Shown here: positions 10,301 through 18,740 of the stretch, one piece after another
How the letters are laid out: each line of letters starts with the position of its first letter
Numbering within the stretch: position 1 is the stretch's first letter
The notes under the pieces: model-generated
What the model was told of the DNA's origin: nothing
The model's input: the letters and a program-made list of their open reading frames with translations, nothing else
Database searches by the model: none
Program-made: the position numbers and the translations under genes
NCBI GenBank assembly: GCA_963644855.1
Contig: CAVIQL010000005.1
Location: 1-64,000 of the forward strand
Source: UBA6398 sp963644855
GTDB lineage: Bacteria; Bacteroidota; Bacteroidia; Bacteroidales; Bacteroidaceae
DNA: 64,000 nt
Direction: 5' to 3'

Positions 10301-11283
10301 TAATTATGAGGAGTGATTACTGCTTTGTTTTCATTTGAATATCCGCTTTGTTCTGCGATAGAACCGTCGCAATTGATTGTACCTACGGGATAAACTATGC
10401 CGTGGGTGGAATCGAATGTGGGATAAGAGTCGGTGTTGTCGCCCTCAATGTTCTGATACCATGTAACATCGGTGAAAGAATTTCCGTTGAGAGAGTAAGT
10501 CAATGCGCCCGAAGCGGCAAGTTCGTCTGTAATGGTAGTGGCTTGAACGCCTGCAATGTCATAGCAATTCACTGCTGTTACATAGCTAGAGCGCCACATT
10601 GTTTTTCCAGAGTCATTTCCGGCGATTGTGCCGTAGTTGATTACGTTGGTGTAGATTGAACCTGAGCCGTTGTAGCTTCCTTCGTAACCGGAAATGGTTG
10701 CGCTTTCACACTGACCGGTAATGCTGCCGGCGTTGTAGCAGTTTGTGATTACGAGTTGGCAACCTGAGCCCATACATACGCCGATAATTCCGGCTGCATT
10801 GCGCATGGTGGCTGTTACAGATGCTTCGTTACCGCAATTTGAAATCTTCACAACACCCGAACCAGTGGCTCCTCCGGCAATTGCTCCCACGTAGCTATCG
10901 CCGCTAAAGGAGCAAGATTTGTCGATAATGAGGTTTTTGATGTCGGCACCGCCTGTAATTCTACCGAAAAGTCCTTGGTATGTAGCGGTGGTGGAAGTTT
11001 GAACAAGGTTGAGGATTTTGTGGAAATGTCCGTCAAATGTTCCTCTCCATGGACCAGAACCTGTTCCAATCGGATCCCAATCAACCCCATTGAGGTCGAT
11101 GTCAGCAGTAAGTTCACCCGAGATGGTGTAGCTGCCGTTTCTTACCATTTTGCTGAAAGCCACAAGGTCGTCAGCGTTGGCGATTTGATACACATCGTTA
11201 ACCTGTTCTAATGCTCTTGCAGGCAGACTGCCAAAGAAACACAGGGTAATGATGAGTAAAGAAACTTGTAGTTTTTTCTTCAT
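7306..11283 (-). CDS. giant GLUG-motif surface protein with T9SS tail (copy 1)
   Basis: 1325 aa, function unknown. A signal peptide (1-24) is followed by four similar modules starting near residues 26, 344, 671 and 994. Each opens with a motif like YEISTAEQLRWFA, then LxxDIDF, then GLUG-like strands (GLFGRI, IKNLI, IENCISYV, AGILG), suggesting a right-handed beta-helix. Modules are joined by linkers reading NCDG..., then H.Y..G.C..C (for example HNYEEGICSACG). The tail RIYSTDGVVLPALQKGINI is a T9SS sorting signal, so surface exposure is likely. The -7 box TATATTTG (minus) is at 11327-11334. Closely related to the gene at 51068-54964. Adhesion or glycan binding is a guess. Confidence 0.85.
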   Translation of the reverse strand: MKKKLQVSLLIITLCFFGSLPARALEQVNDVYQIANADDLVAFSKMVRNGSYTISGELTADIDLNGVDWDPIGTGSGPWRGTFDGHFHKILNLVQTSTTATYQGLFGRITGGADIKNLIIDKSCSFSGDSYVGAIAGGATGSGVVKISNCGNEASVTATMRNAAGIIGVCMGSGCQLVITNCYNAGSITGQCESATISGYEGSYNGSGSIYTNVINYGTIAGNDSGKTMWRSSYVTAVNCYDIAGVQATTITDELAASGALTYSLNGNSFTDVTWYQNIEGDNTDSYPTFDSTHGIVYPVGTINCDGSIAEQSGYSNENKAVITPHNYEEGICSACGNIDPDFVPFNDGFYEISTAEQLRWFATKVNKGDFTANAKLLDDIDFSDYSAQDIMIGYYGGNYRGVFDGQGHKVTVNYTRTLNRAALFASIQDANIKNLITDGYIVTSAAFAGGIFASSYGTLAIENCISYVEISSTLEGDGTNGGIGAFAYGSGYIRNCAFYGSMTGDKCEGSAGILGFSNGGANIKIQNTLMAGTASLGGNSMIIARGGATITNTYYVEAGSLDTESSTNVNAVQTDLEKIGTGELCYLLNNSQSDSVWWWQNIDAVDVDPDEYPTPIAGNHAVVYAVGTLNCDGTPGDDTSYSNTNNVTILPHEYEEGVCSFCHITDSTYMTPVDDVYEISTPEQLRWFAYKVHGARTINAKLLNDIDFSTYTSSEDLIIGRCNGTYYRYGGIFDGQGHTITIEYKRPQNSDGTSLMGYTGLFRSLSGATVKNLMIKGSIESGYLAGALTASVDAASTIENVVSAVDFKSSVSGDASIGGISGGCYGTTVFKNCAFIGSVEAPEGTGIGGIISYANSGGDILLQNCYVAGTFNVSTNSATFGRNNPSLLDCYYSEAVDLDIDASLASMITVDQIKNGGLAYLLNGKVSGDSTWVQTIGTDEYPLPFGDGARVYATGEINCDATATDNTVFANEEGELTQIEHSYDEDGQCPKCNAFLITTPDQLVSIAENLKAGALSRPINITLANDLDFKDITGFPGIGTADFPYYGTFDGQYHRISNLVIDEPTVSNRGLFSRVGGSTLIKNLVMDSTNYISGNYYVGGVVGNTVGTSGLVRFENVGNEGQALSQGNNAAGIIGCNGASTKLWMTNCYNSGTITGKDQSAGLTGWAGSNARFVNCYNSGKISGIWLNWSLFRYWNGAASVVKNCYEIKQSGMNPDEAQVTEVSPEQVLSGELCYLLNDSVSGGEVFYQTLGEDTHPTFVPTHAKVYEVNGKYTNNVVGINDAKAEVKGGAKRIYSTDGVVLPALQKGINIVRENGVTKKVLVK

Positions 11284-11326
11284 ACTCTGATTTTTTAATA
11301 AAGTTAGTAAATGCTTAATTCTGCTG

Positions 11327-11334
11327 CAAATATA
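11327..11334 (-). promoter_or_regulatory. -7 promoter element of GLUG gene 1
   Basis: Minus-strand TATATTTG fits the Bacteroidetes TAnnTTTG box and implies a leader of about 35-40 nt. The same octamer precedes the second GLUG gene. No convincing TTTG -33 box is seen. Confidence 0.45.
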
Positions 11335-11594
11335 TTAAAAATCATTATAAGGCTTGTAATTAATCGGGATTAAAGTTGAGATAAGGGGATTTGGGGTGTT
11401 ATTTTTCTTGTATTTGAACAGTGTTCTTTGCAAAAGGAAATATTTTCTGTGTGGTTTGTTTCTTTTTGCAACGGTTTGGGGAGCTAAACTTGCGATATTG
11501 ATTTTTGCTCGTGAAAAAGGGCGAAGCAGAGGCCTTGCATTAGGATTTTTGAGGGCAAACTGGCTTGGTATTTTGATGGTATTGGATATGCTTT

Positions 11595-11699
11595 TTACGA
11601 TATAGGATATGGTTTTTCTGATGTCCGATATTTTTCGAAAAATGTCGGATATTGTTTAAAAAATATCGGATATTGTTTTTGCGATATGCCGTATGTTTT
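11595..11699. repeat. 21-bp phased repeat array C
   Basis: Five units centred at 11605, 11626, 11647, 11668 and 11689: GATATAGGATATG, GATGTCCGATATT, AATGTCGGATATT, AATATCGGATATT and GATATGCCGTATG. The first and last are edge-type units. The rest of the 515-bp gap 11284-11798 holds the GLUG promoter, the clpC terminator and no convincing gene. Confidence 0.9.
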
Positions 11700-11739
11700 T
11701 TTCGAGATGCAAAGTTGGTTTAATGTCATGCAACAAAAA

Positions 11740-11774
11740 AGACCTTTGCGCCGCATTTCTTGGCACAAAGGTCT
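11740..11774 (-). terminator. clpC terminator
   Basis: Stem AGACCTTTG (11740-11748) with CAAAGGTCT (11766-11774), extended by GCC/GGC across one mismatch. On the minus strand it ends in a T run (CTTTTTTG). It lies 25 bp after the clpC stop. Confidence 0.85.
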
Positions 11775-11798
11775 GATTATAGTGTTGCTGTTTCTAAC

Positions 11799-14330
11799 TT
11801 AATTTTCTTCCGCAGCCTTTTCTTCGGTATTGTCAGCCCATTCCACTGCAAGTTTCCCGTCTTTATCTGCAAACGAAACGTTTATGGCAGTATGTTTTTC
11901 TGCATCTTCCGACATTAGAAACTCGCAAACGGGATCTTCCACGTAGCTCTGTATCGCACGTTTGAGAGGACGCGCGCCAAGTTGAGCGTCAAATCCTTTT
12001 TCGGCAATATAGTCGCGCGCAGCAGCGTCGATGTTGAGCGTAAACCCTATTCCGAGGGTGCGTTTTACGAGTTTTGCGATTTCGGCATCGGCTATCGTTC
12101 TTACGGCTTCCTTTGTCAGCGGGTCGAACATTATTATTTCGTCGATACGATTGAGGAATTCGGGAGCGAATGTGCGGTTGAGGGATTTGCGAATTATGGA
12201 GTCGTTTTGATTTTTGTCGCCTTTCCCCGGTGCAGTAAAGCCTATCCCGTTTCCAAACTCGCGCAACTGTTTTGTTCCGCTGTTTGATGTCATTATTATA
12301 ACGGTATTCTTGAAATCCACAGTGCGTCCGTTGCTGTCGGTAAGCCTTCCTTCGTCCATCACTTGCAACAACAAGTTGAACACATCGCCGTTTGCTTTTT
12401 CTATTTCGTCGAGCAATACGATGGAGTAGGGGTGGCGGCGCACTTTTTCGGTGAGTTGTCCGCCCTCTTCGTAACCTACGTATCCCGGAGGTGCGCCAAT
12501 GAGTCGCGAAACCGAGTATTTTTCCATGTATTCACTCATATCGATGCGAATAAGTGCGTCCTCAGAGCCAAACATAAAGTCGGCAAGTTTTTTGGCAAGC
12601 AATGTTTTTCCCACACCAGTAGGTCCGAGAAACATGAAAGTGCCTATCGGACGATTAGGGTCCTTCAATCCTATGCGGCTTCGCATTATTGCCTTCACGA
12701 GTTTCTGTACCGCGTTGTCTTGGGCTATAATTTCGGCAGAAAGTTTCTGATTCATTCCTTTCAGTCTCACATTTTCTGCCTGCACCATCTTTTGTACCGG
12801 CACTCCCGACATATATGATACCACTTCTTCGATTTGTGGGCGTCCCACTTCCTCGCGGTTTTCGCTCAGTGTGGCTTCCCATTTTCTTTGCATTTGGTCA
12901 TATTCGCGCGTTAGCGTGATTTCCTTGTCGCGAAGTTCGGCGGCGAGTTCAAAGTCCTGCTTTTTCACAGCATTCTCTTTGTTTTGCTTCACCGCAGATA
13001 TCATGTTTTCGTGCTCTTCAAGCTCTTTGGGAACTTTAAGATTTACAATGTGTGCACGCGAACCTGCTTCGTCGAGAGCATCTATGGCTTTGTCGGGCTG
13101 ACAACGGTCGGAAATATAACGATCGGTGAGAGAAACACACGCTTCAAGGGCTTCGTCGGTGTAGCGCACGTTATGATGATCCTCATATTTGTCTTTGATG
13201 TTATGAAGAATTGTTATGGTTTCTTCGTAAGTAGTCGGTTCTACGAGCACTTTCTGAAAGCGTCGTTCGAGTGCCCCATCTTTTTCGATCGACTTGCGGT
13301 ATTCGTCCATTGTAGTCGCGCCTATGCATTGTATTTCGCCGCGTGCGAGCGCTGGTTTCAGAATATTTGCTGCGTCCATCGTGCCTGGTGCGGAACCAGC
13401 GCCTACAATGGTGTGAATTTCGTCGATAAATAGAATTATGTCGGGGTTATTGCGCAACTCGTCCAGCAGTCCTCGAATTCTTTCTTCGAATTGTCCGCGA
13501 TATTTCGTGCCTGCAACGAGCGAAACCATGTCGAGTGCCACAATGCGTTTGTGCAAAAATGTGCGTGGCACCTTATGTTCTTTTATCCTTAGGGCGAGTC
13601 CCTCAACGATTGCGCTTTTGCCCACTCCCGGTTCGCCTATCAAAACGGGGTTGTTCTTTTTGCGTCGGTTGAGTATTTGGGCAATGTGTTCGATTTCCTT
13701 TTCCCGTCCCACCACAGGGTCGAGTTTTCCTTTTGCTGCGGCATTTGTTAGGTCGTAGCCGAAGTTGTTTATAACCGGTGTTTCGTTTCCGGGTGCGGCT
13801 TTGAACTCTGTGGTGCTTGATGATGTTTTTTCGCCAGCTCCCACGGGTTCTTCTTCGTCGTCGTCGCTGAATTTGAAATCTGCACTAACGTCGGGTTTCA
13901 TTTCAAGCATTTTGTAGGCGGAATCATAGGTTATATCGTTTTCGCCAAGTACTTTGCTTGCGATATTGTCGTTGTCTTTGAGCAAAGCCAATAGCAAATG
14001 TTCTGTATCCACGCAGCTGCTATGGAGCAGACGTGCTTCGAGCGAGCCAATGCGCAGTATTTTGGCAGACTCAGGCGAGAGAGTGATTTCGCTGAATATG
14101 TCGGTGCGTGTATTACTTGTGTCTTCGTTCAGCTTTTCTTCTATATCGCGTTTAATTTCGTCGAGATGCACATGAAATTTTTGCAGCATTTCGATTGCCT
14201 TGCCCGTGTTTTCGCGCAAAAGTCCCAAGAACAAATGTCCGGGGTCTATAATGCGCGAGCGCATACGCTCGGCTTCTTCTTTGCTGTATATGAGTATTTG
14301 CGATACTCTCGGTGAAAATTGATTGTTCAT
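11799..14330 (-). CDS. clpC: ATP-dependent Clp protease ATP-binding subunit ClpC
   Basis: AAA+ unfoldase feeding ClpP in protein quality control. 843 aa: two Clp_N repeats (about 1-150), first AAA module with Walker A GEPGVGKSA, a UVR-like middle segment (DFELAAELRDKE) within the M domain, second AAA module with Walker A GPTGVGKTLLA, and the ClpB D2-small C-terminal domain. The start at 14330 (MNNQFSPRVSQIL) is chosen over the frame opening at 14444, whose extra 38 residues do not resemble the family. A -7-like box TACCTTTG (minus) lies at 14351-14358. Monocistronic. Confidence 0.95.
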   Translation of the reverse strand: MNNQFSPRVSQILIYSKEEAERMRSRIIDPGHLFLGLLRENTGKAIEMLQKFHVHLDEIKRDIEEKLNEDTSNTRTDIFSEITLSPESAKILRIGSLEARLLHSSCVDTEHLLLALLKDNDNIASKVLGENDITYDSAYKMLEMKPDVSADFKFSDDDEEEPVGAGEKTSSSTTEFKAAPGNETPVINNFGYDLTNAAAKGKLDPVVGREKEIEHIAQILNRRKKNNPVLIGEPGVGKSAIVEGLALRIKEHKVPRTFLHKRIVALDMVSLVAGTKYRGQFEERIRGLLDELRNNPDIILFIDEIHTIVGAGSAPGTMDAANILKPALARGEIQCIGATTMDEYRKSIEKDGALERRFQKVLVEPTTYEETITILHNIKDKYEDHHNVRYTDEALEACVSLTDRYISDRCQPDKAIDALDEAGSRAHIVNLKVPKELEEHENMISAVKQNKENAVKKQDFELAAELRDKEITLTREYDQMQRKWEATLSENREEVGRPQIEEVVSYMSGVPVQKMVQAENVRLKGMNQKLSAEIIAQDNAVQKLVKAIMRSRIGLKDPNRPIGTFMFLGPTGVGKTLLAKKLADFMFGSEDALIRIDMSEYMEKYSVSRLIGAPPGYVGYEEGGQLTEKVRRHPYSIVLLDEIEKANGDVFNLLLQVMDEGRLTDSNGRTVDFKNTVIIMTSNSGTKQLREFGNGIGFTAPGKGDKNQNDSIIRKSLNRTFAPEFLNRIDEIIMFDPLTKEAVRTIADAEIAKLVKRTLGIGFTLNIDAAARDYIAEKGFDAQLGARPLKRAIQSYVEDPVCEFLMSEDAEKHTAINVSFADKDGKLAVEWADNTEEKAAEEN

Positions 14331-14595
14331 ATTATAACTCTCCTTCAATGCAAAGGTATTAATTAATTCGGTAATTATATAAATAGCAAAGCCCGTGCCA
14401 AAATCAAAAACAATGGCGCAAAGGCGGATTTTTCTGCTTTGCAAAAAATGGTTTGTGGCTTTGAGCTGCTTTGTGTAAGCATAATGCAGGCGGAAGACGT
14501 GGAGGAAATTAAAAATAATGCGTCGTGGAATGGCTTATATATATTGTATGGTGAAAAATATTAGACAACGAAAAAACACAAATACACATTGCAAA

Positions 14596-14700
14596 AAACG
14601 ATGTGGGATATGGTTTTTCTAATGTCCGATATTTTTTAAAAAAGGTCGGATATTGTTTAAAAAATATCGGATATTATTTTTACAACATGGCTTATTGTTT
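14596..14700. repeat. 21-bp phased repeat array D
   Basis: Five units centred at 14606, 14627, 14648, 14669 and 14690, exactly 21 bp apart: GATGTGGGATATG, AATGTCCGATATT, AAGGTCGGATATT, AATATCGGATATT and AACATGGCTTATT. It sits in the divergent clpC/P-ATPase gap, just upstream of the ATPase operators. Nothing else is seen in 14331-14595 beyond the clpC promoter. Confidence 0.92.
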
Positions 14701-14709
14701 TTTAGCAAC

Positions 14710-14779
14710 GCAACTTGGTTGCAATAATGCGGCATTGCGTTAGTTGCAACGTGGTTGCAATATTACCTTCTTACCTTTG
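14710..14779 (+). promoter_or_regulatory. metal-ATPase promoter with two GCAAC/GTTGC palindromic operators
   Basis: A perfect 7-3-7 palindrome TTGCAAC-GTG-GTTGCAA lies at 14744-14760, and a shorter copy GCAAC-TTG-GTTGC at 14710-14722. The -7 box TACCTTTG is at 14772-14779, so the downstream palindrome covers the expected -33 region. This layout fits repression, perhaps by a Fur/Zur-family regulator sensing metal; the regulator's identity is inference and no candidate gene is in the window. Confidence 0.7.
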
Positions 14780-14804
14780 CATCGAAATAAAAACCTACAA
14801 TGGA

Positions 14805-16688
14805 ATGGGAAATAAAAAGTTGATTAGAATAATAGCCACAGTGGTTCTCCTCATAGCGGCTGTTGTGGTTGAAAAAACCGCAGGCCTTGCTGTTTGGCAG
14901 CTATTTCTGATATATCTTGTGCCGTATCTTTTGATTAGTTACGATGTGATAGGCGAAGCTGTCGAAGGTATTGTTGACGGCGAGGCTTTCAACGAAGATT
15001 TTCTAATGTGTGTTGCCACAATTGGCGCATTGTGTATAGGTTTTTTGCCTAATGCCGAATCCCAATTCCCCGAAGCGGTGGCTGTGATGCTGTTTTTTCA
15101 GATTGGCGAACTGTTTGAGGATTATGCCGAGGGGAAAAGCCGCGCGTCGATATCGTCGTTGATGAATATTCGCCCCGACACGGCAAACCTCTTGCGCGAT
15201 GGCGAAATTTTTGTGGTGTCGCCCGAAGATGTAAAGATTGACGATGTGATTGTTGTGAAGCCCGGAGAGAAAATTCCTTTGGACGGCGAAATCTTGGAAG
15301 GCAATTCGAGCCTCAACACTGTGGCATTAACTGGCGAAAGTATGCCGCGCGATGTGGGAAAAGGCGACGAAGTGGTGTCGGGGTGCGTTAATATTTCGGG
15401 AATGTTGAAGGTGAGGGTGAAGAAGAACTTTGGCGAATCGACAGCATCGAAGATTATCGAACTCGTAGAGCATGCGAGCGAGAGCAAGTCGAAGAGCGAA
15501 ACGTTTATATCCAAATTTGCCCGCATTTATACCCCCATAGTGGTGGGCTTGGCCGTTTTGCTGGCGTTTGTTCCGCCTTTGTTTGCTGCCAATTACGTTG
15601 GCGGATTGTCGGTGTGGCTTTACCGCGCGCTCACATTCCTTGTGGTTTCCTGTCCGTGCGCCCTTGTGATTTCTGTTCCCCTTTCGTTTTTCGGCGGAAT
15701 AGGAGGCGCATCAAAACGAGGCATACTTATAAAAGGTGCAAACTATATCGATGTGCTTGCAAAGGCAGGGATTGTGGTTTTCGACAAGACCGGTACGCTC
15801 ACCAAAGGGAAGTTTGAAGTCAATGCGGTACACCCCGAGAATTTTGATGAGAAACAGTTGCTTCATCTGGCAGCTCATGTAGAAAGATACTCAACCCACC
15901 CGATTGCAATCTCTTTGAAGAATGCTTTTCCCAACGAGCAGGACGGCTGTGTGGTAGAGGATGTAGAAGAAGTGGCAGGTCAGGGAGTCAAGGCACGGGT
16001 TAATGGCGATATTGTTTGTGTGGGAAATTCCAAGATGATGAATGAGATTGGTGCCAAATGGCATCAGTGCCACAAGGTGGGAACTATTGTGCACGTTGCG
16101 GTAAACGGTATTTACGTGGGACATATCGTGGTTTCGGATATGCCGAAAGACGATGCTGCAGAAGCCATATCGTCGCTAAAACAGTTGGGCGTGGAGAAAA
16201 CGGTGATGCTTACGGGCGACAAGAAAGAGGTTGGTGAAGATGTGGCGCGCAGTCTTGGACTGGACGAATACCATACCGAACTTTTGCCTGCCGACAAGGT
16301 GGCGCTGATGAAACGTATGCTTGCTGCCAAGCCGCAAAACAAGAGCCTGGCGTTTGTTGGCGACGGAATAAACGATGCCCCCGTTTTGGCGAGAGCCGAT
16401 GTGGGTATAGCAATGGGCGCACTTGGTTCGGACGCTGCCATAGAAGCGGCTGATGTTGTGCTGATGGACGACAAACCATCTAAGATTTCCGAAGCAATAA
16501 GCATATCGCGGCGCACAATACATATAGCTTTGCAAAACGTGGTGTTTGCTATCTTTGTAAAGATATTGGTGCTTGTTCTTGCAGCATTGGGTTTGGCAAC
16601 AATGTGGCTGGCTGTCTTTGCCGATGTGGGCGTTACTGTGATAGCAGTGCTCAATGCCATGCGCACGCTTAGGGTGAAACAGCCATAA
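14805..16688 (+). CDS. heavy-metal P1B-type ATPase (Zn/Cd/Pb exporter, ZntA/CadA-like)
   Basis: Inner-membrane pump that exports soft divalent metal ions with ATP. 627 aa: N-terminal membrane pair, actuator loop with TGES (177-180), CPC metal motif (283-285, SCPCALV), phosphorylated Asp327 in DKTGT, HP motif (STHPIA), GDGINDAP hinge, and a final membrane pair with an Asp (FADVG). The CPC plus SVPLS context points to Zn/Cd rather than Cu. It lacks the usual N-terminal HMA metal-binding domain. The start at 14805 follows the TACCTTTG promoter by 25 bp; the longer frame back to 14715 would run through the operator. Confidence 0.92.
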   Translation: MGNKKLIRIIATVVLLIAAVVVEKTAGLAVWQLFLIYLVPYLLISYDVIGEAVEGIVDGEAFNEDFLMCVATIGALCIGFLPNAESQFPEAVAVMLFFQIGELFEDYAEGKSRASISSLMNIRPDTANLLRDGEIFVVSPEDVKIDDVIVVKPGEKIPLDGEILEGNSSLNTVALTGESMPRDVGKGDEVVSGCVNISGMLKVRVKKNFGESTASKIIELVEHASESKSKSETFISKFARIYTPIVVGLAVLLAFVPPLFAANYVGGLSVWLYRALTFLVVSCPCALVISVPLSFFGGIGGASKRGILIKGANYIDVLAKAGIVVFDKTGTLTKGKFEVNAVHPENFDEKQLLHLAAHVERYSTHPIAISLKNAFPNEQDGCVVEDVEEVAGQGVKARVNGDIVCVGNSKMMNEIGAKWHQCHKVGTIVHVAVNGIYVGHIVVSDMPKDDAAEAISSLKQLGVEKTVMLTGDKKEVGEDVARSLGLDEYHTELLPADKVALMKRMLAAKPQNKSLAFVGDGINDAPVLARADVGIAMGALGSDAAIEAADVVLMDDKPSKISEAISISRRTIHIALQNVVFAIFVKILVLVLAALGLATMWLAVFADVGVTVIAVLNAMRTLRVKQP

Positions 16689-16807
16689 CAAAGGCTTGCT
16701 TTTCGTTTGGAGTAGGATAATATAATAATATGAGTCCTACGAAGTAGAACCAAGGTTAATTGTCTGCCGACAATACTACGCCAACAATTTATGCTCCGAG
16801 GAAAAAA

Positions 16808-16892
16808 GATTTTCAAGGCATCAAAATTAATTTTCAAGGCATCATATTAAAATATCGTCCGCATCATATTAAAAGATCAAGGCACGAGTTTG
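16808..16892. repeat. 21-bp phased repeat array E1 (AAGGCATC class)
   Basis: Direct repeats TTTTCAAGGCATCA with centres at 16818 and 16839, then degenerate in-phase units near 16860 and 16881. They use the AAGGCATC core, the reverse complement of the GATGCCTT core found elsewhere in the window. Located in the 355-bp convergent gap between the P-ATPase and the TPR gene. Confidence 0.65.
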
Positions 16893-16935
16893 GAAAGAGA
16901 CCGTGGTGTTTTGCAAAATCCCCTAATTCCAACTT

Positions 16936-16998
16936 TCCCAATGTAGGATATAGTTTAAAAAATAAGGCACCTTGTTTGAACAAGATGCCTTATCGTTT
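16936..16998. repeat. 21-bp phased repeat array E2 with terminator hairpin
   Basis: Units are centred at 16946 (CATGTAGGATATA-like), 16967 (AATAAGGCACCTT) and 16988 (AAGATGCCTTATC). The last two pair as a hairpin, ATAAGGCA-c-CTTGTT / AACAAG-a-TGCCTTAT (16962-16993). T and A runs on the flanks make it a likely two-way terminator for the ATPase and the TPR gene. Confidence 0.8.
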
Positions 16999-17043
16999 TT
17001 ATGAAAAGTAATATGTTTTTTGCTCTGTCAATCGCTGTTTTGA

Positions 17044-18723
17044 TTACTTGTATTGTTTCAGCAATTCATCGGCATGGTCGTCGCCAAGTTCCTTGGCCTT
17101 TTGTAGATTTTGGATAGCCAATTGTTTCTTTTTGGTTTCTCCGTAGGCAATGCCCAATAGTCTGTAACCGTCAATGCCTTTTGGATCGAGGCCGATGGCA
17201 CGTTTGGCATAAACAATGGCATCGTCGAATTGCCCGAGACGCAACATGAGCGCCGACTTCTCTGCATTGTAGACATAATCATCGGGACGCATCGCGAGGG
17301 CACGGTTTATGTCGTCGTCGGCTTGCTTATACATCTTGCCTTTGAGGGCAATCTGTTCGCGGATATAGTAGAAATTGTCGTTGAGGTTCTGAAAGCCTAC
17401 GATATGCTCGTATTCTATGTAGTCGAGAGCCGACTCGCGATATTTTCCAACGTTGTTGTATTGGTTTGCACGCTCAAGAATGTAGGGCGCAACGGTTTTG
17501 TTGTATGGTTTGTTGAACCTTGAGATGGCAGAGTCGAGCAACGATATTATTTGAACGTCAAGACTGTCGACTTTGCCGCGCGTGCGCGCTTCGTAAAAGA
17601 ATGTTTCGGGAGTGGCAATCGACGAATGGTTCACGGCAGAGAACATGTTTATCGCTTCTTGGTATTTCTTCATTCCAAAATAGCAGTCGCCCAATTGCAA
17701 CTGGTATATTGGCTGCGGATTGATGCTATATGCTTCTTGCGCTTCGGCAGCCGATTTCTCGAGAGTCCAACCTGCAGCATCTGCTTTCGCCGAATTGTAG
17801 AGCGCATTATGGTAAATGAGGCGGCTAAATACATAGTGAGGATTGTCTTTCTTGTCGCTTAGCGAAACAGCTTTGGTAATGTCTTCCTCACACTCCTTGA
17901 ACTTGTTTTCCTGTGCGTTTTGCTTTGCACGCTCCACATATCCATCGGCATTGTTGGGGTATTGGTTTATGAAATCGTTTAATGCAGTTTGAAACACATC
18001 GGCATCGTGGTTTATTTGCGATAACATATATATATATGTATAGGCCTTGTCTTCGCCTTCGGGAAGCCTCTTGGGAATAAAGACAGTGTTGAGCGCCGAA
18101 TTGGAATAGTCCATTTCGCTCACCGAAAGTTTGGCGCAAAAATTAGAACCAATGGCATAGCATGTTTGGTCTTTACCAACGTTGCGCTGAACCATTGCAA
18201 CCCATTCTCCGTTGGCATCGACCACCGGACAACCTACGTTTTTCTCATCATAAGGCAATGCAAGTTCATAGTATGTGCCACCCGAAATATCTTTTAGGGA
18301 ACTGATTTTGGTTTCTACGGCTTCTGCCTTTTTAGAAGAGTTTCGCAAAATATACACGGAAGCCCCTTTTGTCAATGCTGTTTTAGATTGCACCAATGTC
18401 TCTTTGCTTTTTCCTTCCAACGAGAACTTTATGATATCATAGATGTCGCTTGCACCACAAATGCGCGAAATCTTTATCTTCCCCGATGTGCTTACAAACT
18501 CGGCACTCTTGGCATTGAGAAATGCCGAGTATTCTGAAAAAACTTCACCTTTTTCGCCAACAGAAAAGGCAGGAGCTGTGGAAATCATCTTACCGTCGTT
18601 GCCATAAGTAACAACTGTGGCGAGAGACTTGCATGCATTTGAAACTTTCTTGGGAACGGCTGCAAAAACAGTGGCGCATGCGCCCAAGAATAGCAGTGAA
18701 ACAAATATTGTTTTGCGTATCAT
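17044..18723 (-). CDS. secreted TPR protein with inactive trypsin-like domain
   Basis: 559 aa with signal peptide (MIRKTIFVSLLFLGACATVFA). Residues about 25-200 look like a chymotrypsin-fold domain: SLATVVTYGNDG, then NVGCPVVDANGEWVAMVQ where active members have GNSGGPV. The catalytic Ser position is missing, so this is probably a pseudo-protease. From about 230 to the end are TPR-like helical repeats (ADGYVERAKQ, YQLQLGDCYFGMKKYQEAI, YNAEKSALMLRLGQFDDAI, YRLLGIAYGETKKKQLAI). It is the last gene of the dnaN operon, 17 bp after recN. Likely a periplasmic scaffold; partner unknown. Confidence 0.75.
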   Translation of the reverse strand: MIRKTIFVSLLFLGACATVFAAVPKKVSNACKSLATVVTYGNDGKMISTAPAFSVGEKGEVFSEYSAFLNAKSAEFVSTSGKIKISRICGASDIYDIIKFSLEGKSKETLVQSKTALTKGASVYILRNSSKKAEAVETKISSLKDISGGTYYELALPYDEKNVGCPVVDANGEWVAMVQRNVGKDQTCYAIGSNFCAKLSVSEMDYSNSALNTVFIPKRLPEGEDKAYTYIYMLSQINHDADVFQTALNDFINQYPNNADGYVERAKQNAQENKFKECEEDITKAVSLSDKKDNPHYVFSRLIYHNALYNSAKADAAGWTLEKSAAEAQEAYSINPQPIYQLQLGDCYFGMKKYQEAINMFSAVNHSSIATPETFFYEARTRGKVDSLDVQIISLLDSAISRFNKPYNKTVAPYILERANQYNNVGKYRESALDYIEYEHIVGFQNLNDNFYYIREQIALKGKMYKQADDDINRALAMRPDDYVYNAEKSALMLRLGQFDDAIVYAKRAIGLDPKGIDGYRLLGIAYGETKKKQLAIQNLQKAKELGDDHADELLKQYK

Positions 18724-18740
18724 ATTCTATAATAATCGTT

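Noticed and set aside
11396..11605. 69-aa hydrophobic plus-strand ORF in the clpC-GLUG gap
   Set aside because: No promoter, ribosome site or family likeness, and its end runs into array C.
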